Below are positions 55,024-64,000 of a DNA stretch of 64,000 bases, one piece after another. The stretch is from Chryseobacterium sp. SC28 (GTDB lineage Bacteria; Bacteroidota; Bacteroidia; Flavobacteriales; Weeksellaceae): assembly GCF_003932955.1 (NCBI RefSeq), contig NZ_QOVY01000012.1, positions 1 through 64,000 on the forward strand. Reading direction: 5' to 3'. The first letter of the stretch is position 1. Each line of letters starts with the position of its first letter. A program made the translations under genes and the position numbers. Under the pieces are notes generated by a model, which was not told where the DNA came from, did no database searches, and was given only the letters and a program-made list of their open reading frames with translations.

Positions 55024-55875
55024 TCATCCTTGTGAAAAATTCGACACTTCAGCAGAATTTTCCTTTATAGAAACCGTCGTTCCTGTATCGCACTGTTTCC
55101 AGAAAAACCATCCTAAAATCAACAGCAAAAGCAGCGGCAATAACCATTTCCAAATATTTCCTGTGCTACCACTCTTTTCGGGTACAATATCGTGCGTCGT
55201 TCCGCTTCTGGTGACCTCAATTACCGGTTTCTCAGCCTCAGTAATCTCTGGATTTTCTGTTTTTACGGGATTTTCCGTTGTCGGATTAATATTTCCAAGC
55301 GGTGTCTGCAAAGGTTCGGGAACCACATTGGCAGTTTCTACTTCTGAAGATCCCAACCAATTTCCCAAGCCTAAGGACGCGAAACTAAATCCCGGCGGGA
55401 GAGACGACGCTAAAAATCCTTTTTGATCATTTAAGAAGTTGCTAAATGAGGAAAGTTCCAGATGGTGGTCTGCCAAATATTTATTAATGGTCTCGGCCGT
55501 AGCTTCTGTCACAAGACTAAGGAGCGATTTTGCAGACTCCGCTTTTACACCTGCATAAGCGGAAACTTCGGTCGTAATCGCAGCAAGCAAGTCTCCCTCT
55601 CCGAAAAGTAAACTCAACATTTTAGAGTTTGCAGAATCGCTGTCGTTGAGCTTTTCCAGCAGTTCGGATAAAGGTTGAGAAAATTGGGTTTCTTTTACCG
55701 TAGCGAAAAGTTCCGAAGGCGTATTGCAATGTGTAAAAGCACCAACGACTATGGGAATAAACGCCGCAATGGCTTTGGAAACACCGGATTCACTCTCTCC
55801 CAACTGAATTGCAGCTTGAGAAACCGCTGAAGATCCCAACCGGTCTTTGACGAGGTTCGTAATATTAGTTGCCAT
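55024..55875 (-). CDS. DUF937 protein with C-terminal membrane anchor
   Basis: 283 aa. Residues 1-170 are the DUF937 helical domain (TNLVKDRLGSSAVSQAAIQLGESESGVSKAIAAFIPIVVGAF, later a second YidB-like half LSSFSNFLNDQKGFLASSLPPGF). A Pro/Thr/Glu linker (175-230) leads to one hydrophobic helix (IWKWLLPLLLLLILGWFFW, about 240-258) and a short tail. OmpA-like domains often follow in relatives but are absent here. Function unknown. Confidence 0.84.
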   Translation of the reverse strand: MATNITNLVKDRLGSSAVSQAAIQLGESESGVSKAIAAFIPIVVGAFTHCNTPSELFATVKETQFSQPLSELLEKLNDSDSANSKMLSLLFGEGDLLAAITTEVSAYAGVKAESAKSLLSLVTEATAETINKYLADHHLELSSFSNFLNDQKGFLASSLPPGFSFASLGLGNWLGSSEVETANVVPEPLQTPLGNINPTTENPVKTENPEITEAEKPVIEVTRSGTTHDIVPEKSGSTGNIWKWLLPLLLLLILGWFFWKQCDTGTTVSIKENSAEVSNFSQG

Positions 55876-56027
55876 AATTAGCTTATTTTATTTATTGTTT
55901 GATGTAATGAACTGTACCAAATATTAATCCACAATTAAAAATTTTTATAGGATTTTAATTAGTTCTTATCTTCAAATTACAATGAACCTCCACACTACTG
56001 CTACATGCCTGAGTAATCCCGAGAAAA

Positions 56028-57503
56028 TCAATAAGCCTTTGCGAATACAACCCTCTGCGCGGAAGCTTTGCCGGAGATCAGAGAAACACCTGCTTCTTGC
56101 TTGTTATTCAGAGGGATACATCTTATTGTAGCTTTTGTTTCCTGTTTTATTTGCTCTTCCTCTTCTGCAGTTCCGTCCCAATGTGCCAGGATGAAACCAC
56201 CTTTTTCTGCCAACACAGTTTTGAACTCTTCGTAGGAATCAACTTTTGTGATATGTTCTTCTTTGAATTTCAGGGCTTTGTTGTACATATCTTTTTGAAT
56301 AATTTTAAGTAATTCTTCGATATAAACATCGAGGCCTCCCACGGGGACGGTTTCTTTTGTCAAATTATCTCTTCTTGCCAATTCTACCGTCTTGTTTTCA
56401 AGATCTCTCTGTCCGATGGCCAGTCGCAAAGGAACACCTTTCAACTCGTATTCCGCAAACTTCCAGCCGGGTTTGTTCTGCGTGTCGTCATCATATTTCA
56501 CCGAAATCCCTTTTGCTCTTAACCTATTCTGAATTTCCGAGGCCATTTCACTTATGGCTGCCAACTGATCTTCGCCTTTGAAAATCGGGACAATCACGAC
56601 CTGAATCGGAGCCAAACTTGGGGGCAAAACCAGTCCGAGGTCGTCAGAATGTGTCATGATAAGCGCGCCCATCAATCTGGTGGACGTCCCCCACGACGAT
56701 GCCCATGGATATTCCAATTTTCCCTCTTTATTGGTAAATTTGACATCAAAAGCCTTCGGAAAACTTTGACCAAGAAAGTGTGATGTCCCTGCCTGGAGTG
56801 CTTTCCCATCCTGCATCAAAGCTTCAATACAATAAGTCTCTTCAGCTCCGGCAAATCTTTCGGAAGGTGATTTTATCCCTCGGAAAACCGGCATTGCCAT
56901 AAATTCTTCTGCAAATGTGGCATAGACCTCCAGCATTCTTTCGGCTTCTTCAACGGCTTCTTCTCTGGTTGCGTGGGCGGTGTGACCTTCCTGCCAAAGG
57001 AATTCTGCTGTTCTTAGGAACAATCGGGTTCTCATTTCCCAGCGTACTACATTGGCCCACTGGTTAATTAAGATGGGGAGATCTCTGTAAGACTGGATCC
57101 AGTTTTTATAAGTGCTCCAGATGATGGCTTCCGAGGTGGGCCGCACTACTAATTCTTCTTCCAGTTTTGCATCTGGATCTACAATCAGTTTGCCGGGCTT
57201 TTCGGGATCGGTTTTCAATCGATAATGTGTCACAATGGCACATTCTTTAGCAAAGCCTTCAGCGTTTTTCTCTTCCGCTTCGAACATACTTTTGGGAACA
57301 AATAGCGGGAAATAAGCATTTTGGTGTCCGGTTTCTTTGAACTTTTTGTCCATTTCGTCTCGCATTTTTTCCCAAATGGCGTAGCCATACGGTTTGATAA
57401 CCATACACCCTCTGACACTGGAATTTTCTGCCAGATCTGCTTTCACAACCAATTCGTTGTACCACTTACTATAATCCTCTGCTCTTGCGGTTAATTTTGC
57501 CAT
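56028..57503 (-). CDS. proS: Proline--tRNA ligase, archaeal/eukaryal-type (ProS type 3)
   Basis: Class II aminoacyl-tRNA synthetase (491 aa) charging tRNA-Pro. Motif 1 lies near [16 protein letters not shown], motif 2 is [26 protein letters not shown] and motif 3 is [18 protein letters not shown] with [12 protein letters not shown] before it. The anticodon domain (280-400) and the C-terminal zinc-type domain follow. It lacks the editing insert of the bacterial ProS, as is usual for Bacteroidota. Alone in its unit. Confidence 0.97.
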   Translation of the reverse strand: MAKLTARAEDYSKWYNELVVKADLAENSSVRGCMVIKPYGYAIWEKMRDEMDKKFKETGHQNAYFPLFVPKSMFEAEEKNAEGFAKECAIVTHYRLKTDPEKPGKLIVDPDAKLEEELVVRPTSEAIIWSTYKNWIQSYRDLPILINQWANVVRWEMRTRLFLRTAEFLWQEGHTAHATREEAVEEAERMLEVYATFAEEFMAMPVFRGIKSPSERFAGAEETYCIEALMQDGKALQAGTSHFLGQSFPKAFDVKFTNKEGKLEYPWASSWGTSTRLMGALIMTHSDDLGLVLPPSLAPIQVVIVPIFKGEDQLAAISEMASEIQNRLRAKGISVKYDDDTQNKPGWKFAEYELKGVPLRLAIGQRDLENKTVELARRDNLTKETVPVGGLDVYIEELLKIIQKDMYNKALKFKEEHITKVDSYEEFKTVLAEKGGFILAHWDGTAEEEEQIKQETKATIRCIPLNNKQEAGVSLISGKASAQRVVFAKAY

Positions 57504-57653
57504 ATTTTTCTAAACTGTTTTTTTAACTATTTTAACTTTTTGTAATCTAAATAAAAAGCCTAATTTTACGGTACTTTATAATTAATTAGTGGTACAAAAT
57601 TTGGTTTCTTTTTTAAGAGTACAAATATAGCAAACTTTAATACTTCCCATAAA

Positions 57654-58652
57654 ATGAAAAATTTCAACAATAGTTACCTTGCGCATCTGATAAAATCAAA
57701 AATTTTGATTTTAATGGTCGGCGCTTTCCTAATGAGTTCCTGCACGGTCTATACAGGTGGATACTCAGAAACAGATGGTGTGTATTATGATCCCAATAAA
57801 GATTCGTTGCCCGCAGGTACCTATCCGGGAAACTACGGTAATCGTATAGATGAATATTATAATTTTCAAGATAGCGCGCCAAGCATCTACGACAATAACC
57901 AACTAAATATACAAGAGCAGCAGAACCGATATCGGCTAAACACCGATTCGGATTGGGGATTTTATACCGGTACAGAAACCTATTACAATAGTTTCAATAC
58001 TTGGGGCTATGGCGTTTGGGGCTACCCAGCTTATGGTTTCTACTACTGGAATAGTCCTTTCAACTCTTGGTCTTGGGGGCTTGGCTTCGGATGGGGCTAT
58101 TCTTTTTATTCACCTTGGGTCTGGGGTCCCGGATTTTACAGTCCGTTCTGGGGATATGGTTACGGCTGGGGTGGCTACTACGGCGGATATTACCATCCAA
58201 TATACTATAACAGATCTGGCACCAACGGCCGATTGAACGGGATGATTACTCCAAACAGAAGTGGCAGCAGAAACGGTACTCACTATGCAGGCATTAATTC
58301 CAGTGGATTCCGTGGCAGCAGAGATGTTAGAACCCAACTTGGAACTGCAAATAGTAGCATAAGAAGTTCTAACAATGCCAACGGTATCAGAATAAATAAT
58401 AGCGGAATAAGAAATTATCCAAATGGTAATGTGAGAACTTACCCCAACAGTAGCGGGGTGAGATCGCAAAACTATCCCAACACGGGCGGCGTAAGAACAA
58501 CGCCTAATTATGGCGGTGGCAGAAATGGCACATATACAAGTCCCTCAAGATCTGGGAATTTCGGCGGCTCTCCGAACTACGGCGGAGGTATGAGATCCGG
58601 CGGTTCATCAGGCGGTGGCGGAATGAGATCCGGCGGTGGCGGAAGAAGATAA
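57654..58652 (+). CDS. Tyr/Trp/Gly-rich low-complexity lipoprotein
   Basis: 332 aa. A signal sequence ends in the lipobox MSSC (Cys30). Residues 110-180 are a dense aromatic-glycine stretch (WGYGVWGYPAYGFYYWNSPF..., YGYGWGGYYGGYYHP), and residues 190-332 are Asn/Ser/Gly/Arg-rich with RSGS, NYPN and GGGMRSGG repeats. No catalytic fold is evident. Surface-exposed adhesive or cell-envelope role is possible but unproven. It precedes the FadL-like gene by 48 bases, so the two are probably coexpressed. Confidence 0.8.
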   Translation: MKNFNNSYLAHLIKSKILILMVGAFLMSSCTVYTGGYSETDGVYYDPNKDSLPAGTYPGNYGNRIDEYYNFQDSAPSIYDNNQLNIQEQQNRYRLNTDSDWGFYTGTETYYNSFNTWGYGVWGYPAYGFYYWNSPFNSWSWGLGFGWGYSFYSPWVWGPGFYSPFWGYGYGWGGYYGGYYHPIYYNRSGTNGRLNGMITPNRSGSRNGTHYAGINSSGFRGSRDVRTQLGTANSSIRSSNNANGIRINNSGIRNYPNGNVRTYPNSSGVRSQNYPNTGGVRTTPNYGGGRNGTYTSPSRSGNFGGSPNYGGGMRSGGSSGGGGMRSGGGGRR

Positions 58653-58700
58653 AAACGTTATAATCATCATAATATAATAATAAAAATACTTTTCATTAAA

Positions 58701-60131
58701 ATGTTAAAAAAAACTATATTACTGCTAAGTATTCCAATTTTAGCCGTGCATTTAGAAGCACAGGACATTTCTGTAATTACAAATACGATTAATGTATACT
58801 CCGAAAACCCTGTCAATGGAAGTGCCAGATATAATGCACTGGCTGGTTCCGTGGGTGCGCTGGGAGGTGATATTTCTACTGTCAATGTCAATCCTGCTGG
58901 AATTGGAGTTTTCATCGCAAACGATTTAAGTATGACGCTTGGCATTTACAACAATAAGAATACTGCCACGCTTGCCGGTAGATCAGTAGGATACACAATG
59001 GATAATACAGATTTAAGCAATGCAGGCGGTGTGCTGACTTTCAATCTTGGGGATAGGGGAACTAAATGGAAGTTTGTAAATATTGGTGTCAGCTACACCA
59101 CCCGTTCCCTTGATAATTATGTAGAATCCGCGGCTAATCCCAATATCATCATTACTAGTTATCCCCTGTATGCGACGCCGGTAGATTATTCTTATCGAGG
59201 ACACGCCTACAACAGATATGGCGACGTGTCGAAGGCAAATTTTACAGTGGGCGCCAACTATGATAACCGATGGTTCTTCGGAGCAGGATTGAATTTCCAT
59301 GACTCTTTCTTAGGTCAGGACGACGCCGCTAATTTTCAAAATAAATTAACGAATGCTATTACCACTTTTAACAAACAATATACATCTTATGAGGAGCATT
59401 CCGACGGATTCTCGGCTAATATCGGGGTAATCGCCAAGCTCAGCAACGAATTCAGAGTGGGTCTTGCTATTGAAACACCTACTTGGTGGAATATCGATAG
59501 AATATACAGCCAATATTACAAAGATGACTCTTATTATGATGTTTTTGTCGAAGACAGAGAGTTGACCACGCCTATGAAAGCTACTCTCAGCGCGGCCTTC
59601 GTCCCCAATAAGAATTTTGCCCTAAATGTGGATTATATCCAAGGAATTACAAAACCTAAGTATGACGAATATGGCGCGGCAGAGCGGGAATTGAATGATT
59701 TCTTTAGCGACTCATATAAAAATTCTTCCGAATTCCGAGTGGGTGCAGAATATAGATTGGACGCGTTCAGATTAAGAGCCGGCTACGCCTACCAAAGCAA
59801 TAGCTTCGATAATCTGTCACTATTGGCTTATAACGACGATGGGTCCAAGTCTAAGCAATCTTTTTCAGATCTTTTGGTGGGAGAACGAAATACGATTGGC
59901 GCAGGTATCGGATATGATTTTAAAGCATTTTATATCGATGCAAGCTATCAGAATATTTCGTCCAAGTACAAAAGTCCATCATTATTCGGCGTGGTAACAG
60001 ATCCTAATTATTATACTACTTCCGGCTATTACAATCCTTCCGGAACCGAATTATTGAGCGATGCCTATGCAGTTTCGAAAGTGAAAAACAACAGAAACAA
60101 CTTCTTTTTGACAGTAGGCTGGAGATTTTAG
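58701..60131 (+). CDS. FadL/OmpP1-like outer-membrane protein
   Basis: 476 aa. Signal peptide (1-20, ending LEAQ), then NGSARYNALAGSVGALGGDISTVNVNPAGIGVF, the N-terminal hatch pattern of FadL/TodX/OmpP1 transporters (alanine-glycine-rich with the NPAG motif). Many amphipathic strands and the C-terminal VGWRF ending in Phe mark an outer-membrane barrel. Members import hydrophobic molecules such as long-chain fatty acids. Ligand unknown. Confidence 0.85.
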   Translation: MLKKTILLLSIPILAVHLEAQDISVITNTINVYSENPVNGSARYNALAGSVGALGGDISTVNVNPAGIGVFIANDLSMTLGIYNNKNTATLAGRSVGYTMDNTDLSNAGGVLTFNLGDRGTKWKFVNIGVSYTTRSLDNYVESAANPNIIITSYPLYATPVDYSYRGHAYNRYGDVSKANFTVGANYDNRWFFGAGLNFHDSFLGQDDAANFQNKLTNAITTFNKQYTSYEEHSDGFSANIGVIAKLSNEFRVGLAIETPTWWNIDRIYSQYYKDDSYYDVFVEDRELTTPMKATLSAAFVPNKNFALNVDYIQGITKPKYDEYGAAERELNDFFSDSYKNSSEFRVGAEYRLDAFRLRAGYAYQSNSFDNLSLLAYNDDGSKSKQSFSDLLVGERNTIGAGIGYDFKAFYIDASYQNISSKYKSPSLFGVVTDPNYYTTSGYYNPSGTELLSDAYAVSKVKNNRNNFFLTVGWRF

Positions 60132-60153
60132 AATAGGGTCTATCCTGCATACT

Positions 60154-60189
60154 AAATCCTGTAAAAATCAATTTTGCAGGATTTTTTTT
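60154..60189. terminator. Bidirectional terminator between the FadL-like gene and rsgA
   Basis: AAATCCTGTAAAA (60154-60166) pairs with TTTTGCAGGATTT (60172-60184) with one G-U pair; eight T follow and overlap the rsgA stop. Confidence 0.8.
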
Positions 60190-61114
60190 AAATGGTATTC
60201 ATTTCATCTGCTTCTTCCATCAGTTTCAGATAGGTGATGTAGCGCGATTCTTCAATAGTTCCGGTTTTCACACCTTCCAGAACTGCACATTTCGGTTCGT
60301 TGATGTGCATACAGTTATGAAATTTGCAAAGCCTCCCAGCCTTAAATATCTCCGGAAAATAATGCTGGATTTCTTCCTTTTGCACATCAATCATCGCAAA
60401 TTCCCGAACGCCGGGCGTATCGATTACCGATCCGCCAAAATCCCAAAAATGCATTTGGGCAAAAGTCGTGGTGTGTTTACCTTTGAGCACAGATTCTGAA
60501 ATATCGCCCGTTTTGATATGCAGATTGGGTTGCAAAGCATTGACCAAGGTGGATTTTCCACAGCCGGAATGGCCGAAGAATACCGATGTCTGCTCTTTGA
60601 TTTTATCTATCAAAAAATTAAAATTTAGCCTTGTGTAGGATGAAATTTTCAAGGTATCGTAGCCGATGTTTCGGTATATTGCTTCGATGTTTTCCACAAT
60701 TTGTATTTCCGCTTCGTCCAAAGTATCTATTTTGTTGAATAAAATCAGAGTCGGAATATTGTAGGCCTCGCAGCAAGCAAGAAAGCGATCGAGAAAACCT
60801 AAAGAAGTTTCGGGGAATTTCAAAGTATAAATGAAGCAGGCAATATCGACGTTGGAAGCAATAATGTGCGCTTCTTTGGAAAGATTGACAGATTTCCGGA
60901 TCAGATAATTCTTTCTTGGGAAGATCTTCGTAATCCACGCCACATCATCCTGCTCCAAAGAAAATTCCACCTCATCTCCCACTGCCAGCGGATTCGTGAG
61001 TCTCGTTTTTTCCAATTTGAATTTGCCCCGAATCCTGGCTTCATAGACTTTTTTGGATTCTCCTTCCAACACTTGATACCAGCTGCCTGTAGATTTGATG
61101 ATGATTCCTTTCAA
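60188..61114 (-). CDS. rsgA: Ribosome small-subunit-dependent GTPase A
   Basis: Circularly permuted GTPase (308 aa) that checks late 30S maturation. N-terminal OB fold, then the G motifs in permuted order: NKID (G4), GHSGCGKSTLVNAL (G1), TTTFAQMH (switch) and DTPGVREF (G3). The C-terminal zinc domain has CKFHNCMHINEPKCAV with the three cysteines and His. Full length. Confidence 0.97.
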   Translation of the reverse strand: MKGIIIKSTGSWYQVLEGESKKVYEARIRGKFKLEKTRLTNPLAVGDEVEFSLEQDDVAWITKIFPRKNYLIRKSVNLSKEAHIIASNVDIACFIYTLKFPETSLGFLDRFLACCEAYNIPTLILFNKIDTLDEAEIQIVENIEAIYRNIGYDTLKISSYTRLNFNFLIDKIKEQTSVFFGHSGCGKSTLVNALQPNLHIKTGDISESVLKGKHTTTFAQMHFWDFGGSVIDTPGVREFAMIDVQKEEIQHYFPEIFKAGRLCKFHNCMHINEPKCAVLEGVKTGTIEESRYITYLKLMEEADEMNTI

Positions 61115-61363
61115 AAATTTGTTTTTATGCCTTGCAAAGTTAGAGTTTTTATCGTCTTGGGACTATAAAACAGTCCGTAGTTTTAATCCTTAAAACTCTT
61201 ACACATTTACAATAAAATCTGAAAAAGCTGTATTTATTATGCTCTCTTTTACTTAGCTTTAAATTAAACAATGGTTTTATGCATTAATAAAGATTCACTA
61301 AAAATCGCTCTATCATTTCAATATTGCTTTTTTTGCAGTAATTTTGAATTTTAAATTTTCCTA
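61115..61363. other. Divergent intergenic region rsgA / lptF-like
   Basis: 249 bases without a supportable gene. It contains the -7 box of the permease gene; no clear rsgA promoter is seen. Confidence 0.4.
61339..61346 (+). promoter_or_regulatory. -7 box of the LptF/G-like gene
   Basis: TAATTTTG, full consensus, 17 bases before the TTG start at 61364. Confidence 0.55.
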
Positions 61364-62818
61364 TTGAAAAAATTAGATCAATATATCGTTAAGACCTTTT
61401 TTGGTCCTTTTCTTTTTATTTTCAGTGTGCTGTTTTTCATCTTCATTGTCAATATTATCTGGACACAGATGTCTCAATTGACGGGCAAAGGGCTGACCTA
61501 CTGGGAAATTGCGAAACTGCTGTTTTATCTTGGGATGAGCGTGGTGAGTATGGTATTGCCGCTTACGATTCTGCTGGCTTCTATTATGACGTTTGGAGAT
61601 TTTGGCGAGCGCTACGAACTCGCAGCGATGAAGGCTGCCGGGATATCGCTGCTTCGCGTGATGATGCCCCTGCTCATCACGGTTACATTTCTTGCAGGCA
61701 TTTTGTTTTTATTTTCGAACAACATCATTCCGGATTTTCAGCGCAAGGCGAAAAATATGTTGTACAATATTGTGTCTTCCAAACCGGCCATCAACTTTAC
61801 GCCGGGCGTCTTTATCGATCAGATTTCCGGCTATTCGGTAAAATTTGATAAAATATACGGTAAAAAGGGCGAAAGACTCGAAGGCGTTTTTCTGCACAAG
61901 AATGCAAGTCCCTACGACGACCAGCAAACAATCATCGCAAAAAATGGAAAATTCGCAAATGCCGAAGACCGAAATTACCTGAAACTCATTCTTTATGACG
62001 GATATGTTTATGAAGACAACATCTCCGGAAAATCTTTTGAACAAAGAAAAAAGCAGCCGAACCAATCTGTAAAATTCGACAGTCTGGTTTATCATTTTGA
62101 TATTAGCGAACTTATCAACAATGCGATAGAGCAGGAAAAAATAACGGACGATTACCGTTTTCAGAACTACGCAGAGGTGAATGAAACCCTTAAAAAAAAC
62201 AGAGAAACCAACCTATCCACTTTGAATTCCGTAGCTTCGCCGGTGATCAATCAGACCAATAACTACGTTCAATATATTGATAAAATAAAACCGAAAGACC
62301 CGAAAATAGAAGAACCGTATAAAATAGACTCTTTGCAAAAAGACAAAAAGCTGGAAGTGCTGTGGGGCGCTTACAACAAAATTGAGGCTCTGAAAAGTAC
62401 CGTGCAATCCAACCAAAAATTAATTGCAGACACCATAAAAAGCCATAACAAAATGGTGATGTATCAGCAGCGCATCGTCTCCTACTCTTTTACCTGTATC
62501 ATTTTTTTCCTGATTGGCGCCAGTCTCGGATCGATAATCAGAAAAGGCGGAATGGGGCTTCCTGTCATCATTGCTATCGTGATCTTCATCATTTTCTACG
62601 TCCTGAATCTCACAGTCGAGAACCTCTCCTGGAAAGGAAAGGTGAATCCCTACCTCGCCGCTTGGATTCCTAATATGGTGCTGTTCCCATTCAGTTTGTG
62701 GATCACTTACAAAGCTTTGACGGATTCTCAAGTATTTGACATCGAAAAATATAAAGCGCTATTCAAGCCGCTTATAGAAAAATTTGTGAAGCCTAAGGAA
62801 CATCAGCGCTACCAATAA
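61364..62818 (+). CDS. LptF/LptG family permease
   Basis: LPS export permease (484 aa) that with LptB extracts LPS from the inner membrane. Three N-terminal helices (residues 12-35, 50-80, 95-125), a periplasmic beta-jellyroll domain (about 130-250) with a longer-than-usual polar insert (250-365), and three C-terminal helices (370-400 and following). The gene begins with TTG: the family start MKKLDQYIVKTFFGPFLF matches the codon at 61364 and no ATG fits. YjgP/YjgQ-type. Confidence 0.92.
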   Translation: MKKLDQYIVKTFFGPFLFIFSVLFFIFIVNIIWTQMSQLTGKGLTYWEIAKLLFYLGMSVVSMVLPLTILLASIMTFGDFGERYELAAMKAAGISLLRVMMPLLITVTFLAGILFLFSNNIIPDFQRKAKNMLYNIVSSKPAINFTPGVFIDQISGYSVKFDKIYGKKGERLEGVFLHKNASPYDDQQTIIAKNGKFANAEDRNYLKLILYDGYVYEDNISGKSFEQRKKQPNQSVKFDSLVYHFDISELINNAIEQEKITDDYRFQNYAEVNETLKKNRETNLSTLNSVASPVINQTNNYVQYIDKIKPKDPKIEEPYKIDSLQKDKKLEVLWGAYNKIEALKSTVQSNQKLIADTIKSHNKMVMYQQRIVSYSFTCIIFFLIGASLGSIIRKGGMGLPVIIAIVIFIIFYVLNLTVENLSWKGKVNPYLAAWIPNMVLFPFSLWITYKALTDSQVFDIEKYKALFKPLIEKFVKPKEHQRYQ

Positions 62819-62931
62819 AGAAGTATCAGAACGTAGATCCAAGGCTTCGGCAAAAATACGTTACTTTATCGACGATGTTCGGAAAGTTTTGGGAATAAAA
62901 TAGTTAAATTTGTTTAATATAATTTCCGCTC

Positions 62932-63867
62932 ATGGGATCCTCGATATTAACCATTACATTCAATCCTGCTGTCGATAAAAGCAGCACCGTCGACAAGATA
63001 ATACCCGAACAAAAACTCCGTTGCACCACCCCGGTTTATGAACCAGGTGGCGGCGGCGTCAACATCTCTCGTGCTCTGAAAAGGCTGGGCGTAGACGCCG
63101 AAACCGTTTTCCTCTCGGGCGGCAGAACAGGCGCTTTGCTCGAAGAGCTTTTAACCCAAGAAAAGCTGACTATAAACGCATTTGCTGTGAAGGGCGAAAC
63201 CCGAGAAAACTTCATCGTGGTAGATACTTCCAACCAGCAGCAATACCGTTTCGGAATGGATGGCGAGGCGGTTTCGGAAGAAGAGCAGACTTCTTTCTTT
63301 AAATTTTTGCAAAACATAGAGACTATACCAAACATCGCCGTCATCAGTGGAAGTCTGCCACCCAATGTGGCGCCCAATTATTTAAAAAAAATTATTGCCA
63401 ATTTTAAAGAAAAAGGTTCCAAAGTCATCGTTGATACTTCTGGAGAAGCCTTGCAGGCGGCCGCGGAGGAATCGGTATTTTTGCTAAAACCAAATATCGG
63501 CGAACTCGCAGCGCTTACTGGTAAACAAGAACTGGACACGCAGTCTGCGCAGGCGGCGGCTTATGAACTCATCAAAGCTAAAAAAGCCGAGGTGGTCGTC
63601 GTTTCTCTGGGAGCGAAAGGTGCTTTTTTATGTTCGGAAAAAGAATTCATCTGGCTGCAAGCTCCGGTTATAAAAGTCCGAAGTACCGTAGGCGCGGGCG
63701 ACAGTATGGTGGCTGGGATGGCGTCTGTACTATTGAAAAATGGAACTTACAAGGAGATGTTGCAAATGGGAATCGCCTGCGGATCTGCAACCACGATGGC
63801 TGCCGGCACCGGGCTTTTCAAAAAGGAAGATGTCGATTTTTTAAATCATCTCATATCAAATCAATAA
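62932..63867 (+). CDS. pfkB: 6-phosphofructokinase II (PfkB-like sugar kinase)
   Basis: PfkB-family kinase (311 aa) that phosphorylates fructose 6-phosphate or fructose 1-phosphate. It aligns along its length with E. coli Pfk-2: EQKLRCTTPVYEPGGGGVNISRALKRLG, VISGSLPPNV, VDTSGEAL and the catalytic STVGAGDSMVAGMASVLL (Asp). The GGGG motif and the QQYRFGMDG segment favour Pfk-2 over ribokinase. Likely glycolytic. Confidence 0.93.
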   Translation: MGSSILTITFNPAVDKSSTVDKIIPEQKLRCTTPVYEPGGGGVNISRALKRLGVDAETVFLSGGRTGALLEELLTQEKLTINAFAVKGETRENFIVVDTSNQQQYRFGMDGEAVSEEEQTSFFKFLQNIETIPNIAVISGSLPPNVAPNYLKKIIANFKEKGSKVIVDTSGEALQAAAEESVFLLKPNIGELAALTGKQELDTQSAQAAAYELIKAKKAEVVVVSLGAKGAFLCSEKEFIWLQAPVIKVRSTVGAGDSMVAGMASVLLKNGTYKEMLQMGIACGSATTMAAGTGLFKKEDVDFLNHLISNQ

Positions 63868-63889
63868 TCTATATTAAATCTCATACAAA

Positions 63890-64000
63890 ATGATAGAAAT
63901 AAAACAAAACAACAACGAGAAAAACGGCGAATTCGTTGCTATTTTTGACGGACAAAAAGCCGGAACGATGACCTACCAGCGAGATGGAGCGGATCTCATC
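63890..64000 (+). CDS. GNAT-type N-acetyltransferase, 5' part
   Basis: The first 37 codons only; the gene runs off the window. It opens MIEIKQNNNEKNGEFVAIFDGQKAGTMTYQ, the form of small YjdJ-like GCN5-related acetyltransferases. It follows pfkB by 22 bases on the same strand and is probably cotranscribed. Confidence 0.65.
   Translation, partial: MIEIKQNNNEKNGEFVAIFDGQKAGTMTYQRDGADLI

Overview
This is chromosomal DNA of a Bacteroidota member of the class Flavobacteriia, most like Chryseobacterium/Epilithonimonas (Weeksellaceae). The evidence is the AT-rich base composition, near absence of Shine-Dalgarno sites, repeated flavobacterial -7 boxes (TAnnTTTG) in front of genes, an outer-membrane M1 peptidase with a type IX secretion (T9SS) sorting tail, an S46 dipeptidyl-peptidase of the DPP11 type, a short epsilon subunit of ATP synthase, and several Bacteroidota-only families (DUF4199, DUF4286, DUF5606, DUF2807/GIN). 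Most of the window is core housekeeping DNA and genes are tightly packed on both strands.

Layout. 0-9 kb: M14 carboxypeptidase, TerC membrane protein, an XRE regulator, tRNA-Arg(CCU), atpD-atpC, ribF, a YjbR protein, a LolA-like protein, kdsB, and a RES/Xre toxin-antitoxin pair lying directly upstream of kdsB. 9-15 kb: aminotransferase, phospho-sugar mutase, a GIN-domain lipoprotein, a GT2 glycosyltransferase, DUF4199 and the SRP RNA gene. 15-18.5 kb: a menaquinone stretch (menB, menA) followed by a metal-dependent hydrolase, interrupted by a Fic-family module. 18.5-36.5 kb: GIN lipoprotein, kbl, secreted M1 peptidase, dacB, priA, an ABC ATPase, ruvX-def, DUF5606, a BtuF-like protein, fRMsr-like GAF protein, a conserved unknown, an MBL hydrolase, tRNA-Leu(CAA), typA and a THUMP-like methyltransferase. 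36.5-46 kb: MFS exporter with a DUF1801 gene remnant behind it, the agmatine-to-putrescine pair (agmatine deiminase and N-carbamoylputrescine amidase) split by a YhcG-type nuclease gene, a thioesterase, DPP11 and pnp. 46-64 kb: UbiB-like kinase, DUF4286, gyrA, a TPR protein, a TalC/FSA aldolase, mntH, DUF937, proS, a Tyr/Gly-rich lipoprotein, a FadL-like outer-membrane protein, rsgA, an LptF/G permease, pfkB and the start of a GNAT acetyltransferase.

The most interesting region is 15700-16556. A Fic-domain gene on the minus strand faces a short plus-strand gene (60 codons) that was easy to miss. The short protein carries the exact [S/T]xxxE[G/N] inhibitory motif (TMILEN) known from class I Fic antitoxins such as VbhA. 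The two genes converge and overlap at their 3' ends, unlike the usual antitoxin-then-toxin operon. The unit is bounded by a 40-bp direct repeat (39/40 identical) made from the first codons of the neighbouring hydrolase gene, so its acquisition duplicated the hydrolase start and left a 14-codon relic whose stop overlaps the fic start. Other accessory traces are the RES/Xre pair, the YhcG nuclease inside the polyamine cluster, and the DUF1801 fragment. No prophage, transposase or CRISPR array is visible.
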